A stretch of DNA of 64,000 nucleotides. Origin: UBA2377 sp964429385 (GTDB lineage Bacteria > Verrucomicrobiota > Verrucomicrobiia > Opitutales > Opitutaceae). Positions 8,424 to 17,005 of the stretch are shown piece by piece. The notes beneath the pieces were generated by a model. The model was given only the letters and a program-made list of their open reading frames with translations, was not told the DNA's origin and did not search any database. Where the stretch lies: NCBI GenBank assembly GCA_964429385.1, contig CAYSBR010000011.1, positions 19,756 to 83,755 on the forward strand. The letters are read 5' to 3'. A program made the translations under genes and the position numbers. Position 1 is the first letter of the stretch, and every line of letters starts with the position of its first letter.

Positions 8424-9833
8424 TCAACGCTTCGTCCCGATCTGATCGGCAATCTCCTCCAGCGGGTAGGTGAGGATCTCGGCGAGGGTCGGATGATACC
8501 AGGGGGCGCGCAGCAGATCGAACACCGTCGCTTTCATGGCCAGGGGGCCGCTGAAGGCGTGGATGAGTTCACCGGCATCCCGGCCGACGATCTCGGCGCC
8601 GAGGATGCGTCCGCGCTTGGGCTCGGCGATGACTTTCACATAGCCGTAGTGGGCGTCCATCAGGATGGATTTGCCGTGGTCGTTGAACGGGTAGCTGGCG
8701 ACCTGATAGGGGACTTTCTTTTCCGTGAGTTCCTGTTCGAGCCGTCCGATGGTGGCGAGCTGGGGATCGGTGAAAACCACGTTGAGCAGGAGCCCGTAAT
8801 CCACGGGTTTCAGGCCTTGGACTCCGCCGGCGTGGCGTGCGGCGAGTTCGGCCTGCTGGATGGCGACATGCACGATTTCATGAGGGCCGCTGCAATCGCC
8901 GGCGGCGTAAATGTGCGGCGCGCTCGTCTGCTGCCAGCGGTTGGTGATGATCTGCCCGTCCGCCCGGGTGCGCACACCGGCGGCGGCGAGATCAAGGCCG
9001 GCGGTGTTCGGCTCGCGGCCGAGGGCGTTGAAGAGATGCGCCGCCCGGCGGACATGGCGTTTTCCGTGGTGTTCGAATTCGACGCGTACGCCGTGCGCCT
9101 CCCGCGCGATGCGGGTGATCCGGGTGCCGGCAAACAGCGTGATGCCTTCGTCCTTGAAAGCCTGCTGCACCACGACGGAGGCCTCCGCGGAATGGTCGCG
9201 CAGGATGTTCGGGCTGCGCTGGATGAGGGTGACGCGGGTGCCGATGCGATTGAGAAACTGGGCGAGTTCGCAGGCGACGATGCCGCCGCCGAGCACGATG
9301 ACGCTCTTGGGGATGAAATCCAGGTCGAGGACCTCATCGCTGGTCCAGCAAGGGGTTTCGGCCAGGCCGGGGACGGGCGGGCGACTGACCTTTGAGCCGG
9401 TGCCGATCAGGAAATGCTTACCGGTGAGCCGGCGACCGTCAGTCAGCTCCAGCGTATGTGCGTCAACAAACCGGGCATGGGTGCGGTAGAGATCGTATTT
9501 GCCCGATTCGAGTGTCTGCAGGCGGTAGTCGGCGAATTCTGAGATGATCCGGCGCTTGCGGGCGTGGATGGCCTTCATGTCGGCGCGGGCCGAAGGGATT
9601 TTCAGGCCGAAGGTTTTCCCCTTTTGTGCAAGGTGCAGGACCTCGGTGATATAGAGCAGCGTCTTCGAGGGCATGCAGCCCTTGAGGATACAAAGACCGC
9701 CGAGCTCGCTGGCGCCATCCACAATAGCCACGCGCCGGCCCAGCCCGGCCGCCACGCGCGCCGCATTAAACCCGGCGCTGCCGCCGCCGATGCAGATGAA
9801 GTCGTAGGGTTTAATTTTGGCCGTGGATTTCAC
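8424..9833 (-). CDS. Class I pyridine nucleotide-disulfide oxidoreductase (dihydrolipoamide/mercuric reductase-like)
   Basis: A cytoplasmic FAD- and NAD(P)-dependent disulfide oxidoreductase. The product of about 469 residues has the FAD motif CIGGGSAGFNAA, the redox-active pair in GGLCILKGCMPSKTLL, the NAD-binding VIVLGGGIVACELAQF, the second FAD motif IYAAGDCSG, and a C-terminal dimerisation domain ending HPTLAEIL, which holds the active-site His. It fits Lpd/Mer-like enzymes, but no dehydrogenase-complex subunits are nearby, so the substrate is uncertain. I place the start at GTG 9833; an ATG at 9896 would overlap the upstream sugar transferase stop. It follows the polysaccharide locus on the same strand but probably has a separate role. 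Confidence 0.85.
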   Translation of the reverse strand: MKSTAKIKPYDFICIGGGSAGFNAARVAAGLGRRVAIVDGASELGGLCILKGCMPSKTLLYITEVLHLAQKGKTFGLKIPSARADMKAIHARKRRIISEFADYRLQTLESGKYDLYRTHARFVDAHTLELTDGRRLTGKHFLIGTGSKVSRPPVPGLAETPCWTSDEVLDLDFIPKSVIVLGGGIVACELAQFLNRIGTRVTLIQRSPNILRDHSAEASVVVQQAFKDEGITLFAGTRITRIAREAHGVRVEFEHHGKRHVRRAAHLFNALGREPNTAGLDLAAAGVRTRADGQIITNRWQQTSAPHIYAAGDCSGPHEIVHVAIQQAELAARHAGGVQGLKPVDYGLLLNVVFTDPQLATIGRLEQELTEKKVPYQVASYPFNDHGKSILMDAHYGYVKVIAEPKRGRILGAEIVGRDAGELIHAFSGPLAMKATVFDLLRAPWYHPTLAEILTYPLEEIADQIGTKR

Positions 9834-9879
9834 AGGGAGACACAAAGGTTCGCTGGCGGAGGCTGGGCAAGCGCGAGGA

Positions 9880-11241
9880 TCACCGGCCCTTGCCAAACAG
9901 AATGACGTGTAGGGTTTTCAGGACGATGGCGGCGTCGAGCAGGATGGAAAAGTGACGGATGTAGTAGAGGTCGTATTCGAGTTTGCGCAGGGTGTCCTCG
10001 ATGCTGGCTCCGTAGGGATAGTTGACCTGGGCCCAGCCGGTGATGCCCGGCTTGACGAGATGGCGGAAGTGATAGCAGGGGATCTGCTTTTCGTAGTCGT
10101 CCACCAGCGCGTCCCACTCGGCCCTCGGACCGATGAGACTCATGTCGCCGCGCAGGACATTCCAGAGCTGCGGAAACTCATCGAGGCGGCTGGCGCGGAG
10201 AAAGCGTCCCACGCGCGTGATGCGGGCGTCTCCGGTCTGCGTGTAGCGGCTGCCGGCGGCCTGCACCCGCATGGTTCGCAATTTGATGATGGCAAACGTC
10301 CGCCGGTTTCGGCCGATGCGGGGTTGCCGGAAAAAGACCGGTCCGCGGTCTTCGAACACGATGGCCAGGGCGGCCAGCAACAGGACCGGACTCGCGAGGA
10401 TCAGGCCGGCGCCGGCCAGCAGAATGTCGCTGAGACGTTTGAAGCGTTCGTACACGGGTTCGCGCGCCACTTTGAATCCTTCCTGAAAAAGCCAGGCCTG
10501 GTTCAGGCGGTAGAGCGGGATTTTTCGCCAGTAAACCTGATGAAAGAGTTCCAGGGTGTAGGTCGGCACGCCGCGGAAATAGAGTCGCATGAGGCGTTGC
10601 GAAACATCGGCGGGGAATTCCTGGCGCGACTCGCGGAGCACCAGCGCTTCGACGGCGAGCTGGCCGCGCTCGATCTGTTCCAGGATTCCGGTGAAAGGGA
10701 TGCGCGGGTCGTCCGGGGTTGCGCTGGTGGCGGGGTCGGGGTTGGCGTAAAGCACCGGTTGATTGAACTCCAGTTTCCCGCACTCGGCCGCGAAATCCCC
10801 GGCACTGGCGCGGTCGCCGAGAAAGACGATTGTCCGCTCTTCCCGCTGGCGCAACCGGAGCAGGTAGCCCCAGCGGCGGTAGGTCAGGGTGACGGGTGTG
10901 AGGATGAGGAAACTCAGGGCCACCACCGGCCGGCTTTGCTGGAGGGGAAAGCCGGCCGGAATCACGACAAAGGTGAGCAGCGTCACCGTCAGCAGTGCGA
11001 GCAGGAGGGCGATGAGATGCTCACTGGCGTAGTCCAGGCTCAGCATGTCGGTGCGCGCGCGATATCCGTCGATCAGGTAAAAGCCGAGGGCGATGACGGC
11101 CAGCGGCACGAAGAGCGGGGTAAACAGCCACAGGCCCGGCCCGGCGACGCCCCGCATCCAGCCGACGGCATTGAAAGCCGCCCAGACGGTGAGGGCATCC
11201 AGCACCAACAGGCGAAGCGTGAACAGGCGGGCGGATTTCAT
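9880..11241 (-). CDS. Undecaprenyl-phosphate sugar-phosphate transferase (WbaP/exopolysaccharide polyprenyl transferase type)
   Basis: A membrane enzyme that starts repeat-unit assembly by moving a sugar-1-phosphate onto a polyprenyl phosphate. The 453 residues have four N-terminal TM helices, a Rossmann-like CoA-binding-like middle (TIVFLGDRASAGDFA), a fifth TM segment (LAGAGLILASPVLLLAALA), and the catalytic bacterial sugar transferase domain with FRQPRIGRNRRTF, IIKLRTMR, RASRLDEFPQLWNVLRGDMS and KPGITGWAQVNY. The start ATG 11241 overlaps the stop of the upstream glycosyltransferase (ATGA). A longer open frame upstream only shadows that gene. It is the likely committing step of this locus; sugar specificity is not predictable. 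Confidence 0.93.
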   Translation of the reverse strand: MKSARLFTLRLLVLDALTVWAAFNAVGWMRGVAGPGLWLFTPLFVPLAVIALGFYLIDGYRARTDMLSLDYASEHLIALLLALLTVTLLTFVVIPAGFPLQQSRPVVALSFLILTPVTLTYRRWGYLLRLRQREERTIVFLGDRASAGDFAAECGKLEFNQPVLYANPDPATSATPDDPRIPFTGILEQIERGQLAVEALVLRESRQEFPADVSQRLMRLYFRGVPTYTLELFHQVYWRKIPLYRLNQAWLFQEGFKVAREPVYERFKRLSDILLAGAGLILASPVLLLAALAIVFEDRGPVFFRQPRIGRNRRTFAIIKLRTMRVQAAGSRYTQTGDARITRVGRFLRASRLDEFPQLWNVLRGDMSLIGPRAEWDALVDDYEKQIPCYHFRHLVKPGITGWAQVNYPYGASIEDTLRKLEYDLYYIRHFSILLDAAIVLKTLHVILFGKGR

Positions 11242-12431
11242 GGACGGCGGGCGCGCAGGAGTTCCTGCCACAGTTGGGTCGCGGATGCCAAGCCTCCCTG
11301 TGTGTGGGCCAGCGCCGCCCCCCGGTCGCCCAGCCCGGCCAGCCGCGCCGGGTCGTGCTTCCACGCCGACAAGGTGGCGGCCATGGCGGTGGTTTCGGTG
11401 CCGGCAAAAGCGGCGCCGTAGCCGCCGGCTTGAATCTGTCGCGCGAGCTCGCAGGCCGTCGGGCCGATGTAGAGGACCGGCCGGCCGACGGCGAGAATCC
11501 CGTAGAGCTTGCTCGGGAAGACGAGTTCTTCGCAGCCGGGCCGCAGGGTCACCAAATGCACATCTGGTGTTGTGAGACTCGCCGACAGGTATGCGCGCGG
11601 CTGCGGGGGAAGGAAACGAATGTTCGTGAGTTTGGCCGCCTTGACCTCGGCTTCGAGGCGGGGGCGCTGCGCCCCGTTCCCGATGAAGAGGAAGACGATC
11701 TGCGCGTCGGGGAGCAGCTGCCTGGCCACCGCGAGGATGGGATCCAGATCGTGCACCCGGCCCATATTGCCGGAGTAGGCGACGATGAATTTGCCCTCCA
11801 GCCGCCATTCGGCCCGCTGACGGGCGACTTCATCAGGCGTGGCGCGGACGAGACCGTGCGGCCCCCAGTTTGGCACGATGCGCACTTGGTCCGCCGGCAC
11901 GCCCTGGCGGAGGATGAAGCGCTGCATATCGTCACCAAGGGTCACGCAGGTGTCCGTTTGCCGCCACTCGCGGTTGCGCAACCGGCGGATGACGCCCAAT
12001 CCGCGCAGGCGGCTGAGCCGCTCGGGCAGTTCCGGATAGATGTCCTGCACCCAGTGGATCACCCGCGCATGACGGCGCCGGGCCAGCGGGCCGGTGAGCA
12101 GGTTGAGCAAAGGAGGATCGGTGAGCACGATCAGCGTGTCGCCCGGGCGCAACGTCCGCCAGGTCCGCCAGGCGGCGCCGAGGCCGAAGCTCAGCCAGCT
12201 GAAAGCCTTGCCGAGGGCGCCCTGGCCGGCCCCGCGCGGCGTCCTGATCCGTTGAATGCGGACACCGTGGCGCGACTCATCACGGGGCGCCTGCGACGGG
12301 CCGCTGGTGAGGACGGTGACTTCAAACCCCTCCGCCGCCAGGGCTTCCGCCAGATCGGTGAGCAGCTGGCCGGTTGCCGGATGCTCCGGCCAGTAAAACC
12401 GGTTGAGGAAGAAAAGACGAGGGGCGGACAT
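11238..12431 (-). CDS. Glycosyltransferase family 4 (WbuB/WcaI-like)
   Basis: A cytoplasmic GT-B glycosyltransferase of 397 residues that adds one sugar to the growing repeat unit. The N-terminal domain opens with LFFLNRFYWPEHPATGQLL, typical of the WbuB/WcaI group of GT4. The C-terminal nucleotide-sugar domain has FIVAYSGNMGRVHDLD and FPSKLYGILAVGRPVL, the variant E/K loop of this subgroup. It is coupled to the sugar transferase downstream by ATGA and to the GT2 gene upstream by TGATG, so these three are translated as one block. The donor and acceptor sugars are unknown. Confidence 0.9.
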   Translation of the reverse strand: MSAPRLFFLNRFYWPEHPATGQLLTDLAEALAAEGFEVTVLTSGPSQAPRDESRHGVRIQRIRTPRGAGQGALGKAFSWLSFGLGAAWRTWRTLRPGDTLIVLTDPPLLNLLTGPLARRRHARVIHWVQDIYPELPERLSRLRGLGVIRRLRNREWRQTDTCVTLGDDMQRFILRQGVPADQVRIVPNWGPHGLVRATPDEVARQRAEWRLEGKFIVAYSGNMGRVHDLDPILAVARQLLPDAQIVFLFIGNGAQRPRLEAEVKAAKLTNIRFLPPQPRAYLSASLTTPDVHLVTLRPGCEELVFPSKLYGILAVGRPVLYIGPTACELARQIQAGGYGAAFAGTETTAMAATLSAWKHDPARLAGLGDRGAALAHTQGGLASATQLWQELLRARRP

Positions 12432-13255
12432 CAGGCGGTCTTGCGTCGGAGGAGACGGATTTCGCGGGCGATCGCGGCTTCGTAGCGGGCGAGCATGCGG
12501 CAGTAGGCGAGTCCGGCGGTGCCATCAAGAAAGCCTCCGCGCAGTCCATACTGATAACCGAAACGAAGCACGCCCCGGCAGGGCAGGTGCTGGCTGAGTT
12601 CCTTTAACGCGCGGCGGCGCTGCAAGGCGGGACCGGTGATCAGCGTGCGTATGACGGTCGACAACGGCCGGCGATTAGCCAGGAAGGCCCGGGCTTCCGC
12701 CTGCGCGTAGCGGTGGTGCTTGGCCTCCATCTCGGCTTCAGTCTGGGCGGACAGATTGTGGAGATAACCTGCCTTCAAACGGTCCATTCTGAGCCCCGAT
12801 GCTTCCCGTTGCCCGTGACCGTGCTCGATGAAGCGAAAGCGTCGCACCTGGGCAAAGCGGGCCTGCCAGGCGGGAAAATCGGTGCAGCGGCGGATCCAGC
12901 GACCACGAAACAGCATGCGCGGGGCGACGTAGCATCCGTCATGGTGTGCAGCGGACGGGCTCCGGGGGTAGGCGGCGCATTCGGCGTGGAGCTCGGGGGT
13001 CATGATTTCATCGGCATCAAGATGCAGCACCCATTCATGGCGGAAGGGGATGTGATCGTGCGCGTGGTTGCGCTGCCGGGCAAAGTTCTCAAACCGATGG
13101 ATGAAAACCCGCGCGCCGGCGCCAAGCGCGATGGCCGCGGTGCGATCGGTCGAGCCCGAGTCCAGCACCACGATGTCATCGCAATCCTTGAGACCGGCCA
13201 GACACGAGGGCAGGTTGCGCTCCTCGTTAAGCGTGAGAATCAAGACGGAATACAT
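12431..13255 (-). CDS. Glycosyltransferase family 2 (WaaE/KdtX-like)
   Basis: A GT-A fold transferase of 274 residues. It begins SVLILTLNEERNLPSCL, has the nucleotide-binding DDIVVLDSGSTDRT and the metal-binding HLDADEIM. This arrangement matches the WaaE/KdtX-like GT2 group that decorates lipopolysaccharide core or O-antigen. The start is ATG 13255 (MYSVLIL); a frame upstream extends 20 codons without similarity. The stop shares a base with the next GT start (TGATG). A leader of about 80 nt without recognisable features separates it from repeat copy 3. Confidence 0.9.
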   Translation of the reverse strand: MYSVLILTLNEERNLPSCLAGLKDCDDIVVLDSGSTDRTAAIALGAGARVFIHRFENFARQRNHAHDHIPFRHEWVLHLDADEIMTPELHAECAAYPRSPSAAHHDGCYVAPRMLFRGRWIRRCTDFPAWQARFAQVRRFRFIEHGHGQREASGLRMDRLKAGYLHNLSAQTEAEMEAKHHRYAQAEARAFLANRRPLSTVIRTLITGPALQRRRALKELSQHLPCRGVLRFGYQYGLRGGFLDGTAGLAYCRMLARYEAAIAREIRLLRRKTA

Positions 13256-13335
13256 GAAGCGGGATGCGATTGGATCGCAGGAGAGTGTTATGCCGATGAG
13301 GCCGATCCGAAACAATGCCGTTTGACCACGAAGGG

Positions 13336-13560
13336 GGGAGCACGGAGATTAGAGCGAGGAGCAAGGAGTGAGGTGGGCCGTGCGCTCCGCGTGCGGCAGG
13401 GAACTGCGCTCGAATTCAGCGATGAAATGATTGGCCACAAAAAAGCACGAAAAGGCACCAAAAGACTGAGTTTTAAGGTTCATATTTTTTGCACCTCTTC
13501 GCGCCTTTTCGTGGCCAAAATGCTTGGGCCGGCAGTCCCGTAGCCCCGGCTCCACGCTCC
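13336..13560 (+). repeat. Intergenic palindromic element, copy 3
   Basis: The core runs from GTGGGCC at 13373 to the GGGCCGGCAGTCCCG tail near 13545. The left arm GGAGCACGGAGATTAGAGCG starts near 13338. The right arm GGCTCCACGCTCC ends at 13560, directly against the TAG stop (CTA on +) of the next minus-strand gene. The half-stems read GGCCACAAAAAAGCACG and GCGCCTTTTCGTGGCC, so one G in the left stem is replaced by A. Confidence 0.85.
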
Positions 13561-14973
13561 CTATCCGCGTTCAGCATGAGGGTGCGAGGTCGGGCGGATG
13601 TAGCCGAGCGTCGCAAACAGCAGACTCCAGAAGGAAATGAGCACGGCGCCGTTGGCGAAGGGGAATTCCACCCAGGCGTAAAGCAGGACGAGGCCGGCGC
13701 CGATCAAGGTGTAGAGTGGCAACGCGGAGAAGGGCCGCCGGCGCCGCAGGCTGAGGGCGAGCGGCACCACGCCCATGAGCAGAACCAGTCCGGTGCCGAC
13801 GAAGCCGGTTTCCGCCACGGATTGGAGCCAGTCCGAGTGCGCCTCGGCGTAGCTGCTTTCGTATTGCCGGTGCAGTTCGACAGAGCGCGGCCGCATCAGT
13901 TGAAAGGCCGCGGCGTAGCTCTCAAAACCCCAGCCAAAGACGGGCTTGCGCATGGCGAGTTCCCAGGTGTCGCGGTAGAGCTCCAGGCGGCCGTCGAGCA
14001 GCGACTGGTCGCTCGCCAGCAGCTCGCGCGTGTCGTCGTAGCGGGCCTGGATGGAGCGCTGCGCCAGCCAGCCGACCCCGCCGAGCGTGACAGCGGTCAG
14101 CAACAGCAGTGTGAGCACGGGCGGCGCGATGGATTGCCCCTGGGCGCGCCGGCTGGCGGCGATCCGGAGCATGCCATGACCGAGGACCGCCGCGACGAGG
14201 AGCGCGGCCATGCCGGTGGCGGCTCGTGAGGCGCTGAGCGGAGCGCTGATGGCGATGAGCAGAAATCCAACCGCCAGCAGACTGAAGGGGGAGTGCCAGA
14301 GATCACGACCGTGATGGCGGGCGGCGTAGCGAAACAGCAGTCCGGCCGCGACGCCCAGCCAGAGAATCATGAAGGCACCCCAATGGTTGTTGTAGATGAA
14401 AGTGGCGAAAAAGCGCGCATTGGGCGAGGTGCTGGCGCCGAAGTAATAGCCCGCCTGCAGGAGATTTTGCAGCGTGCCAAAGACCGCGAGGGCGAGGGCG
14501 TTGGCGGCGCCGATGACGAACAGCCGCCGCAGCCGGTGGCGGCTCACGCTCACCAGCAGGAGGTTGAAGGCGGAGAGATACACCGTGGCCTGGAACCACA
14601 ATTCCCGTAGTGAGCGTTCCGGATCCACCGTGCCGGGCAGGTGCGGATACTTTTCGCCGAAATGCACGAGCACGGGCTCCCCCTCGGCGATCAGCGAACG
14701 AAAGCTGGGGTTGGCCGCGCTGGTCACGACCAGCAGGACAAAGAGCAGCCAGGGCAGCAGCCCCCACGCGCGCCGGCGGGCCCGGCGTCCTTCCTCCCCC
14801 GGCTGTAGCAGTGCGGCGAGGGTGAGGGCCGCCCCCAGGCTGGCCCAGAGGGCCAGCGCCGTGCGCATCCACCAGATGTTGCCACCGAAGACCCACGAGG
14901 CCGCCAGGATGAGGATCACTACGTGGACGGTGACGGCCCGTTCCAGAGGACGGTGAAGGGAGGAGGCGGGCAT
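13561..14973 (-). CDS. O-antigen ligase/Wzy_C-family membrane protein
   Basis: An integral membrane protein of 470 residues with about 10-12 hydrophobic helices and one large periplasmic loop. The Wzy_C signature region lies around DTWELAMRKPVFGWGFESY and the following SSYAEAHSDWLQSVAETGFVG, where the GxG and H-x-D-W pattern is typical of the O-antigen ligase family. Members either polymerise repeat units or attach finished chains to lipid A-core. Because the locus also has a second polymerase-like gene (20412) and an ABC exporter, I favour ligase or bacteriocin-O-antigen-like transfer without being able to decide. The start ATG 14973 lies 4 nt from the upstream GT stop. The stop TAG runs into a repeat arm. 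Confidence 0.85.
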   Translation of the reverse strand: MPASSLHRPLERAVTVHVVILILAASWVFGGNIWWMRTALALWASLGAALTLAALLQPGEEGRRARRRAWGLLPWLLFVLLVVTSAANPSFRSLIAEGEPVLVHFGEKYPHLPGTVDPERSLRELWFQATVYLSAFNLLLVSVSRHRLRRLFVIGAANALALAVFGTLQNLLQAGYYFGASTSPNARFFATFIYNNHWGAFMILWLGVAAGLLFRYAARHHGRDLWHSPFSLLAVGFLLIAISAPLSASRAATGMAALLVAAVLGHGMLRIAASRRAQGQSIAPPVLTLLLLTAVTLGGVGWLAQRSIQARYDDTRELLASDQSLLDGRLELYRDTWELAMRKPVFGWGFESYAAAFQLMRPRSVELHRQYESSYAEAHSDWLQSVAETGFVGTGLVLLMGVVPLALSLRRRRPFSALPLYTLIGAGLVLLYAWVEFPFANGAVLISFWSLLFATLGYIRPTSHPHAERG

Positions 14974-14977
14974 CGTG

Positions 14978-16093
14978 TCAGGCGGGGAGCAACTGCTGGT
15001 AAAACGCGCGCAGCAGCGCGGCGGCGGCGCTCCAGGAAAAATCCCGGCGCATCCACTCGCGCCCCACGTTGCCCCGGGCGCGCAGGGCTTCGGGGGATTC
15101 GGCCAACAACGCGCGCAGTGCCGGCGTGAATTGCGCCCAGGGCACGCAGCGCCCGGCGTGGTTGTTTTCCAGATCGTGCCAGGGAGCGCCATCGGTCGTG
15201 ACGACGGGCAGGCCCGCCGCCATCGCCTCGGCCAGGGTCAGGCCGAAATTTTCCGAATGCGTGGGCAGCAGATAAAGCTCCGCGACGGCATAGGGTGGCG
15301 GAGTGTCGGTGCCGTCGTGGATTTCCACTCCGGCCCCGCACTGCCGCGCATGGGCGCGCAACGCGTCCACGCCATACTGTTCAGGGATGCCCACCACCAG
15401 CAGCACCCAGTCGCGCGGGGCGAGGCTGGCCCACAGGCTGATGAGCTCGAGGACGCGTTTCTTCGCGTGAAACCGCGAGTAGAACAAGGCAACCCGCCGT
15501 CCGGCCAGCGCGGGGCAGCGGGCGAGCCAGAAATGGCGGGCCGATTCCAGCGCCGCCGGATCGGGCAGGACGACACCGTTGGGGGAAACACAGACCGGCT
15601 GCGTGAAGCCGAGCCGGCGGATGTCGTCCGCTTCCGCGACGCTGGTGGCCTGCCACCCGGCCGCGTCACGAAGCGCGCCCGGGTGGAGCAGTTTGTCCGC
15701 GAGGATTTTTTTCCAGCGATGATGCTGCCACGCCCAGGGCGACATCATTCCGCGCGGCGCGATGACCAGCGGCGTGCCGCTGCGCCGTGAAGCCGTGGCC
15801 GCGTAGTGGAGCGGACGCAACCAGAGGCTATGATAATGAATCACGTCAAAGGGCGTGCGATCCAGATGCTCGTGCAACGGGGTGGAGGGACAAAAAGCCC
15901 GCGGCCGCTGGCGGGGGAAGCGGTGGATTGTGAGCTGGCTCCCGGCCTGCTCGACGGCGCTTGCCCCGGGCTCCGTTGTGAGCAGTTCGACCGCATCGCC
16001 CGCCACCGCGAGCCCGGCGGACAATGCCCGCACCGAGCGCGAAGGCCCGCCATGGCGGGCTTCAAGACTGGGAACGATCTGCGCGAGACGCAT
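14978..16093 (-). CDS. Glycosyltransferase family 4
   Basis: A GT-B transferase of 371 residues. The N-terminal acceptor domain begins MRLAQIVPSLEARHGGPSRSV, the glycine-rich loop of GT4 enzymes. The C-terminal donor site has the E-x7-E motif ENFGLTLAE followed by MAAGLPVVTTD. It ends 4 nt before the ligase-like gene and is probably cotranscribed with it. The start ATG 16093 is preceded on its own strand by a pyrimidine-rich stretch (the arm of repeat copy 4) instead of a Shine-Dalgarno sequence. Confidence 0.92.
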   Translation of the reverse strand: MRLAQIVPSLEARHGGPSRSVRALSAGLAVAGDAVELLTTEPGASAVEQAGSQLTIHRFPRQRPRAFCPSTPLHEHLDRTPFDVIHYHSLWLRPLHYAATASRRSGTPLVIAPRGMMSPWAWQHHRWKKILADKLLHPGALRDAAGWQATSVAEADDIRRLGFTQPVCVSPNGVVLPDPAALESARHFWLARCPALAGRRVALFYSRFHAKKRVLELISLWASLAPRDWVLLVVGIPEQYGVDALRAHARQCGAGVEIHDGTDTPPPYAVAELYLLPTHSENFGLTLAEAMAAGLPVVTTDGAPWHDLENNHAGRCVPWAQFTPALRALLAESPEALRARGNVGREWMRRDFSWSAAAALLRAFYQQLLPA

Positions 16094-16377
16094 GGAAGAG
16101 TGGGGGGAGGGGGGAGGAGGGAGCGTGGGGCAAGGAGCGGGGAGGGACCAGAGGCTAGGAGCGAGGAAGCGGGTGGGCCGTGCGCTCCGCGCGCGGCGGG
16201 GAGCTGCTGCCGGATTCAGCGATTAAATTCTTAGCCACAAAAAGGCACCAAAAGGTTGGCGGGGGAAAATTCATATTTTTTGTGCTTCTTTGTGCCTTTT
16301 CGTGGCCCAAATGATTGGGCCGGCAGTCCCGTAGTCAGTCGCCTCGTGCTCCCAGTCCGCGCTCCTCGCTCCAATCC
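16094..16377 (+). repeat. Intergenic palindromic element, copy 4 (internally deleted)
   Basis: It occupies the entire space between the start codon of the GT4 gene (ATG 16091-16093) and the TGA of the acetyltransferase (16378-16380). The purine arm covers about 16094-16170 and includes GAGGCTAGGAGCGAGGAAGC; the core begins at 16173. The left half-stem has lost about 10 nt (GGCACCAAAAGG follows GCCACAAAAA directly), and the module reads GCGATTAAATTCTTAG instead of GCGATGAAATGATTGG. The right arm ends GCTCCTCGCTCCAATCC against the stop codon. Confidence 0.85.
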
Positions 16378-16944
16378 TCACACCGGTTCCGGGCGGGGTT
16401 TGAGTGGGCGGCAGGGGTGGCCGGCGCAGACCATGCGGGCAGGCTGGTTTTTGAGGACGACCGAGCGGGCGCCGATGACGGCGAGTTCGCCGATGCTGAC
16501 TCCGGGGCCGACGAAGACATCGGCGGCGATCCAGGCATTGGCGCCGATCACGATGGGCGCGGCGACGAGCGGCATGCTCCAACACGTGTAGTCATGGGTG
16601 CCGGCGCAGAGGTGGACATTCTGGCTGATGTTGGCCCCGTAGGCGAGAGTCACCCGGGCGAGGTTGTAGATGTGCACCTGGCGGCCGACCATCGCCCGGG
16701 GCGCGAGCGTGAGTTTCCACGGGAAAGTGATCCGGGCGGTCGGGAAAACCACCACTTGCGCGGGTTCGACGATGTCGGCGCCGAACAGTTTCAGCAGTCG
16801 CGCCCGGAAGCCATGGCAGGGGCGCGGACTCCAACGGAAGAGCGTCGCCTGCACCAGCGCCCAGAGCCAGCGGAGCAACACCTCCCGGCGCGGATAGGGG
16901 GTGACGCAATTCTGGCCGAGGTAGGACGGATCAGTCGGGGGCAT
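16378..16944 (-). CDS. Hexapeptide-repeat acetyltransferase (WcaF-like)
   Basis: A putative O-acetyltransferase of 188 residues built on a left-handed beta helix. The repeats are visible as VVVFPTARITF, VGRQVHIYNLARVTLAYGANISQNVHL, then VIGANAWIAADVFVGPGVSIGELAVIGARSVV, and the product has the CAGTHDYT motif with the catalytic-type His of the WcaF/colanic acid group. It would acetylate a sugar of the repeat unit with acetyl-CoA in the cytoplasm. The start is ATG 16944 (MPPTDPSYLG). A 61-nt gap upstream contains a remnant GGAGC array. The stop lies on the arm of repeat copy 4. Confidence 0.88.
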   Translation of the reverse strand: MPPTDPSYLGQNCVTPYPRREVLLRWLWALVQATLFRWSPRPCHGFRARLLKLFGADIVEPAQVVVFPTARITFPWKLTLAPRAMVGRQVHIYNLARVTLAYGANISQNVHLCAGTHDYTCWSMPLVAAPIVIGANAWIAADVFVGPGVSIGELAVIGARSVVLKNQPARMVCAGHPCRPLKPRPEPV

Positions 16945-17005
16945 GGGCGAGGAGGGGCTTGGAGCGTGGAGTATAAAACAAAGGCAGCACAGACGGAAGC
17001 GTGAA

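Noticed and set aside
11242..11808. N-terminal extension of the sugar-phosphate transferase
   Set aside because: It overlaps the upstream GT gene in another frame and is Arg/Gly/Pro-rich; ATG 11241 in an ATGA overlap gives a normal-length family member.
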